This document shows, one piece after another, positions 60,838-64,000 of a stretch of 64,000 bases of DNA. Every line of letters starts with the position of its first letter. Positions within the stretch are counted from its first letter, which is position 1. The position numbers and the translations under genes were made by a program. This DNA comes from Bin87 sp963663945 (GTDB taxonomy: Bacteria; Chloroflexota; Dehalococcoidia; Lucifugimonadales; UBA3495): positions 310,001 through 374,000 of the forward strand of contig OY760687.1 in the NCBI GenBank assembly GCA_963663945.1, written 5' to 3'. The notes beneath the pieces are model-generated. The model made no database searches. It saw only the letters and a program-made list of their open reading frames with translations, and was not told where the DNA came from.

Positions 60838-62532
60838 TTACCCAGTCACGGCGCCTTCGGATGCGGACGACACCAGCTTGGCGTACTTGGCCAGCACGCC
60901 GGTGGTGTACTTGGGTTCAATCGGTTGCCACGCGGCCCGGCGGTCGGACATCTCTTCCTCGGTGATCTGCGCGTCGAGCCGGCGGTTGGGGATGTCCAGC
61001 GTGATGATGTCGCCCTCGCGCAGCAATCCAATGGGTCCACCGACCATGGCTTCAGGCGCGACGTGGCCCACCATCGGGCCGTGGGACGCGCCGGAGAACC
61101 GGCCGTCGGTTACCAGCGCCACCGAGTCGCCGAGGCCCTGCCCGATGAGCGCGCCGGTGACGGCCAACATCTCGCGCATGCCCGGGCCGCCCTTGGGCCC
61201 TTCGTAGCGGATCACAACGATGTCGCCCGGCTTGATCTCGCCGCGCTGTATCGCCTGGAAGGCCGGCTCCTCCTGCTCGAAGACCCGGGCGGGTCCTTCG
61301 TACACCCGCTCCTGGTGTCCGGCCACCTTGATGACGGCGCCGTCAGGAGCGATGTTGCCGCGCAGGATGGCGAGGCCGCCCGTGGGGCTGCGCGGCGCGT
61401 CGGTGGTGTAGATCACCGGCTGGTCGTCGACGATGGTCGTTTCGTTGATGTTTTCCGCCAGGGTCTTGCCGTTCACCGTCATGCAGTCGCCGTGCAGGAG
61501 GCCGGCGTCGAGCAGGCGCTTCCCGATCAGGGCGACACCGCCGTAGCGGCTCAGGTCGGCCATGACGTAGCGGCCGCCGGGCTTCATGTCGGCGATGTAC
61601 GGCGTGTTCCGGCCGATGCGGTCGAAGTCATCCAGCGTCAGGTTGACCTCGGCCTCCCGGGCGATGGCCATCAGGTGCAGCACCGCATTGGTGGAGCCGC
61701 CCATGGCGACCACCACCGTGATGGCGTTTTCGAAGGCCTGGCGGGTCAGGATGTCGCGCGGTCGGATGCCCTCTTCCAGCATCCGCATCACCGCCTGTCC
61801 AGCGCGGCGCGCCTCGTTGTTCTTCTCGGGGTTGATCGCCGTCAGAGAGGCGTCGCCCGGCATGGACAGTCCCATGACCTCGATGGCCGTGGACATGGTG
61901 TTCGCGGTGAAAAGGCCGGCGCAGGAGCCCTCACCCGGGCAGGCGTTGCACTCCAACTCGGTGAGCTGTTCGCGGGTCATGCGGCCCGCGGCGTACGCGC
62001 CAACGGCCTCAAACACGTCCTGGATGTTGACGTCGCGGCCCTCGAACTGGCCGGGCATGATGCTGCCGCCGTAGACGAAAACGGCGGGGATATTCAGGCG
62101 GGCGATGGCCATCATACAGCCCGGCATGTTCTTGTCGCAGCCGGCCACGGTGACCAGGCCGTCCATGCGCTCGCCGAAGGTAACCGTTTCGATTGAGTCG
62201 GCGATGACCTCCCGGCTCACCAGCGACGCCTTCATCCCCTCGGTGCCCATGGAGATGCCGTCGCTGACGGTGATGGTGCCGAACTGGAAGGGCGTGCCCT
62301 CACCTATCCGGATGCCTTCTTTGACGGCGGCGGTGATCCGGTCCAGGTGCACGTTGCAGGGCGTAACGTCGCTGGCCAGGTTGGCGATGGCGACGAAAGG
62401 CTTGTCCAGATCCTCGTAGGTGAGGCCCATGGCCATGAGCATGGCGCGGGCCGGCGCTCGCTCGGGCCCGTCGGTGATGTCGCTGCTGCGGTGCTTGAGC
62501 AGGGCTCGCGGGCTGCGTGTGGTAATAGTCAA
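60838..62532 (-). CDS. ilvD: Dihydroxy-acid dehydratase
   Basis: This 564-residue Fe-S dehydratase of branched-chain amino acid synthesis has C-N-V-H-L, C-D-K-N-M-P-G-C and C-P-G-E-G-S-C as cluster/active-site segments. Length is normal for the family. It is transcribed alone before the PaaG-like gene. Confidence 0.95.
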   Translation of the reverse strand: MTITTRSPRALLKHRSSDITDGPERAPARAMLMAMGLTYEDLDKPFVAIANLASDVTPCNVHLDRITAAVKEGIRIGEGTPFQFGTITVSDGISMGTEGMKASLVSREVIADSIETVTFGERMDGLVTVAGCDKNMPGCMMAIARLNIPAVFVYGGSIMPGQFEGRDVNIQDVFEAVGAYAAGRMTREQLTELECNACPGEGSCAGLFTANTMSTAIEVMGLSMPGDASLTAINPEKNNEARRAGQAVMRMLEEGIRPRDILTRQAFENAITVVVAMGGSTNAVLHLMAIAREAEVNLTLDDFDRIGRNTPYIADMKPGGRYVMADLSRYGGVALIGKRLLDAGLLHGDCMTVNGKTLAENINETTIVDDQPVIYTTDAPRSPTGGLAILRGNIAPDGAVIKVAGHQERVYEGPARVFEQEEPAFQAIQRGEIKPGDIVVIRYEGPKGGPGMREMLAVTGALIGQGLGDSVALVTDGRFSGASHGPMVGHVAPEAMVGGPIGLLREGDIITLDIPNRRLDAQITEEEMSDRRAAWQPIEPKYTTGVLAKYAKLVSSASEGAVTG

Positions 62533-62627
62533 AACGGCCTCCTCAACGGGACTGAAACCCGCCGTGAACGATCAAGTGGGTCGTTCGATTATAGATTGGC
62601 CCTGCGGTAGCGGCAACCGAACCATCT

Positions 62628-63647
62628 TTACAGTTGCACCACCATCTGCAGCTCGCTGGTGGGGTGGCACAGCGCCTCGAATGCTCCCTGGATGCCCTCC
62701 AGCGGCACGAAGTTGGTGCCCGACAGCATGTGCTCCACGGACACTCGTCCGGTTCGCATCAGCTCCAGCGCGATGCGCCAGTCCTCCGGCAGCGTGCCGA
62801 ACGACGACTGCATCCGCACCTCGCGAGCCATCCAGTTGGGCGGCACGACCGGCGTGGGCTCCCACGCGATGGCGATCATCACCACCTGCCCGCCCCGGGC
62901 GCACAGGTCCAGTCCCTGTTCCAGCGTCGACGGCGCGGCGGCGCACTCGAACACCACCTGCGGCCCGGTCCCGCCGGTCAATTCGACCACCCGCTCGGCA
63001 AAATCGCCGTCAAGGGGGTTGAGCACCGCGTCCGCGCCCAGTTGGCGGGCGGCCTCTGCGCGCCCTGGCGCCGGCTCGGACACGATCACGGTGGTTGCCC
63101 CAGCGGCTCGCACCGTTTGCATGCACAACAGGCCGATGGGGCCGGCGCCCAGCACCAGCACGGCGTCGCCGAGCTTGATGTCGGACAGGCGCACCGCATG
63201 GACGGTGACCGCGCAGGGTTCGCAGAGCGCCGCCTGCTCGTCGGTCACGTCGTCCGGAACCGGCGTCGGCTCCCACTCGTCCAGCAGCACAAACTCGGCG
63301 TAGCCGCGCGGCCGAGCGTTCTGCTGGAAGCCCATCGTCCGGTAGTTGAACCGGGGGTTCGTGCGCGTCGCCGAGCCGCCGCCCGGCGGGGGATGCCCGC
63401 CGCCGCCGACCACGCGATCGCCCACCTGCCAGCGGCCGACGCCCGGCCCGACGTCGACGATGGCGCCGGTGTATTCGTGGCCCATCACCGAGCCCGGGTG
63501 AGCCAGGTCGTACATGAAAGCATGCACATCCGTCCCGCAGATGGCGGAGTATTTCACCCGCATCACCACCTGGTTCGGGCCAGGAGTGGGGTCGGGCAAC
63601 TCCTCCACCTGCAATACCTGCTCACCCTTGTAAACGGCAGCGCGCAT
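62628..63647 (-). CDS. Zinc-type alcohol dehydrogenase-like protein (MDR)
   Basis: This 339-residue medium-chain dehydrogenase has C-G-T-D-V-H and G-H-E-Y-T-G-A-I for the catalytic zinc, and a Rossmann G-A-G-P-I-G-L-L-C motif. The lobe that usually holds four structural-zinc cysteines is replaced by a Gly/Pro/Asn-rich loop (G-G-G-H-P-P-P-G-G-G), so structural zinc is probably absent. Substrate unknown. ATG 63647 is chosen as the first codon that begins M-R-A-A-V-Y-K. Confidence 0.88.
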   Translation of the reverse strand: MRAAVYKGEQVLQVEELPDPTPGPNQVVMRVKYSAICGTDVHAFMYDLAHPGSVMGHEYTGAIVDVGPGVGRWQVGDRVVGGGGHPPPGGGSATRTNPRFNYRTMGFQQNARPRGYAEFVLLDEWEPTPVPDDVTDEQAALCEPCAVTVHAVRLSDIKLGDAVLVLGAGPIGLLCMQTVRAAGATTVIVSEPAPGRAEAARQLGADAVLNPLDGDFAERVVELTGGTGPQVVFECAAAPSTLEQGLDLCARGGQVVMIAIAWEPTPVVPPNWMAREVRMQSSFGTLPEDWRIALELMRTGRVSVEHMLSGTNFVPLEGIQGAFEALCHPTSELQMVVQL

Positions 63648-63707
63648 GGCAACATCCCTCCGGTGCCTGGTTGGTGGCGCAAGGATAGCACAGGGCGCCC
63701 GGGCGGC

Positions 63708-63716
63708 TGCTACAAT
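63708..63716 (+). promoter_or_regulatory. Possible extended -10 promoter element
   Basis: TGC-TACAAT gives an extended -10 about 52 bases before the edge gene's ATG. No convincing -35 is needed for that class, but it is not confirmed. Confidence 0.35.
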
Positions 63717-63767
63717 CGTGACGGGCCGGGAAAGCACATCTCGCAATTGAGTGTCCAAGGAGAACTC

Positions 63768-64000
63768 ATGGCCAGCAATCCAAACGAGAGGGACAACATC
63801 GTCGATTTGGCCCAAACGATTTATGACGCTGAAATCCGGCATCTGGTCGAGCCGGGACACCATGGGGAGTACGTTACTCTGGACGTCAAAACCGGAGAGT
63901 ACGAGGTTGACGTCGACGACCTGGCGGCGAACTTCAGAATGCTTGAGCGCCATCCGCCAGAAAACCTGTTTACCTTCCGCATCGGCTACAAAGCATTCGG
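63768..64000 (+). CDS. Small conserved-looking protein (3' end beyond window)
   Basis: The first 77 codons are present. The sequence contains I-V-D-L-A-Q-T-I-Y-D, H-L-V-E-P-G-H-H-G-E-Y-V-T-L-D-V, then T-G-E-Y-E-V-D-V-D-D-L-A-A. From memory, it resembles a family of small proteins found beside retropepsin-like aspartyl protease or PIN genes, but the neighbour lies outside the window. AAGGAG six bases before ATG supports the start. Confidence 0.6.
   Translation, partial: MASNPNERDNIVDLAQTIYDAEIRHLVEPGHHGEYVTLDVKTGEYEVDVDDLAANFRMLERHPPENLFTFRIGYKAF

Noticed and set aside
1..64000. tRNA, rRNA or CRISPR array
   Set aside because: No tRNA cloverleaf, rRNA signature or regular direct repeat array was seen when reading the sequence.

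Overview
This window is about 64 kb of GC-rich bacterial chromosome, most probably from an uncultivated marine or sponge-associated Chloroflexota of the SAR202 / Dehalococcoidia kind. The assignment is inferred from gene content, because no rRNA or tRNA gene is present. It rests on four luciferase-like flavin monooxygenases, a Rieske ring-hydroxylating oxygenase pair, paired carboxymuconolactone-decarboxylase-like genes, orphan solute-binding lipoproteins, a DUF1800 protein, and a ProX lipoprotein with the valine/glutamate-rich spacer behind its lipobox that is common in Chloroflexota. No prophage, insertion sequence or CRISPR array was seen.

Layout. 0-5 kb: a partial pseudo-nucleotidyltransferase gene, a sugar-nucleotide epimerase-like gene, and a compact type II restriction-modification pair (amino-methyltransferase plus Eco29kI-like GIY-YIG nuclease). 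4-11.5 kb, minus strand: ABC exporter, FAD oxidoreductase, HNH nuclease, gamma-glutamyltransferase, pentapeptide-repeat protein and an IscA-like protein with a Gly/Cys tail. 12-20 kb, plus strand: a HEPN gene pair, then a catabolic group (flavin monooxygenase, 3-hydroxyisobutyrate-dehydrogenase-like enzyme, Rieske alpha and beta), an MNT-HEPN fusion and hicAB. 20-29 kb: a small-gene patch, an F420/FMN-dependent oxidoreductase, an inverted-repeat element, an ABC exporter, a binding protein, an SDR, a pseudo-MntA/HEPN pair and an amidohydrolase. 29-42.6 kb, minus strand: two LivK-like lipoproteins, amidase with GatC-like partner, vapBC, the TldD/TldE pair with a nuclease-like gene, an AhpD-like gene, two more flavin monooxygenases and a TlpA-like lipoprotein. 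42.7-50 kb: AI-2E-type permease, a radical-SAM-like protein without its cluster cysteines, DUF1800, an NHL-repeat protein, a second AhpD-like gene and RraA. 50-54 kb: a ProU-type osmolyte transporter. 54-64 kb: housekeeping genes (tgt, aroB, aroK, pcm, a PaaG-like hydratase, ilvD), a TauE/SafE permease, a VOC protein and a zinc alcohol dehydrogenase.

How the genes fit together. The oxidative genes suggest piecemeal oxidation of recalcitrant organic matter: oxygenation, dehydrogenation, then amidase, amidohydrolase, RraA and PaaG-type steps, fed by ABC importers. Small defence or toxin-antitoxin modules lie between them: R-M, hicAB, vapBC and at least three HEPN/MNT-type loci.

The most unusual signals are listed here. 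First, a HEPN toxin paired with an MntA-like protein in which the catalytic Asp pair and the toxin's modifiable Tyr are both lost, plus a second, tandem pseudo-MNT protein at the left edge. Second, a B12/radical-SAM-family protein with all three cluster cysteines replaced in register. Third, a VapB antitoxin with a duplicated toxin-binding tail. Fourth, an inverted-repeat family of which one half-copy supplies the start codon of shikimate kinase.
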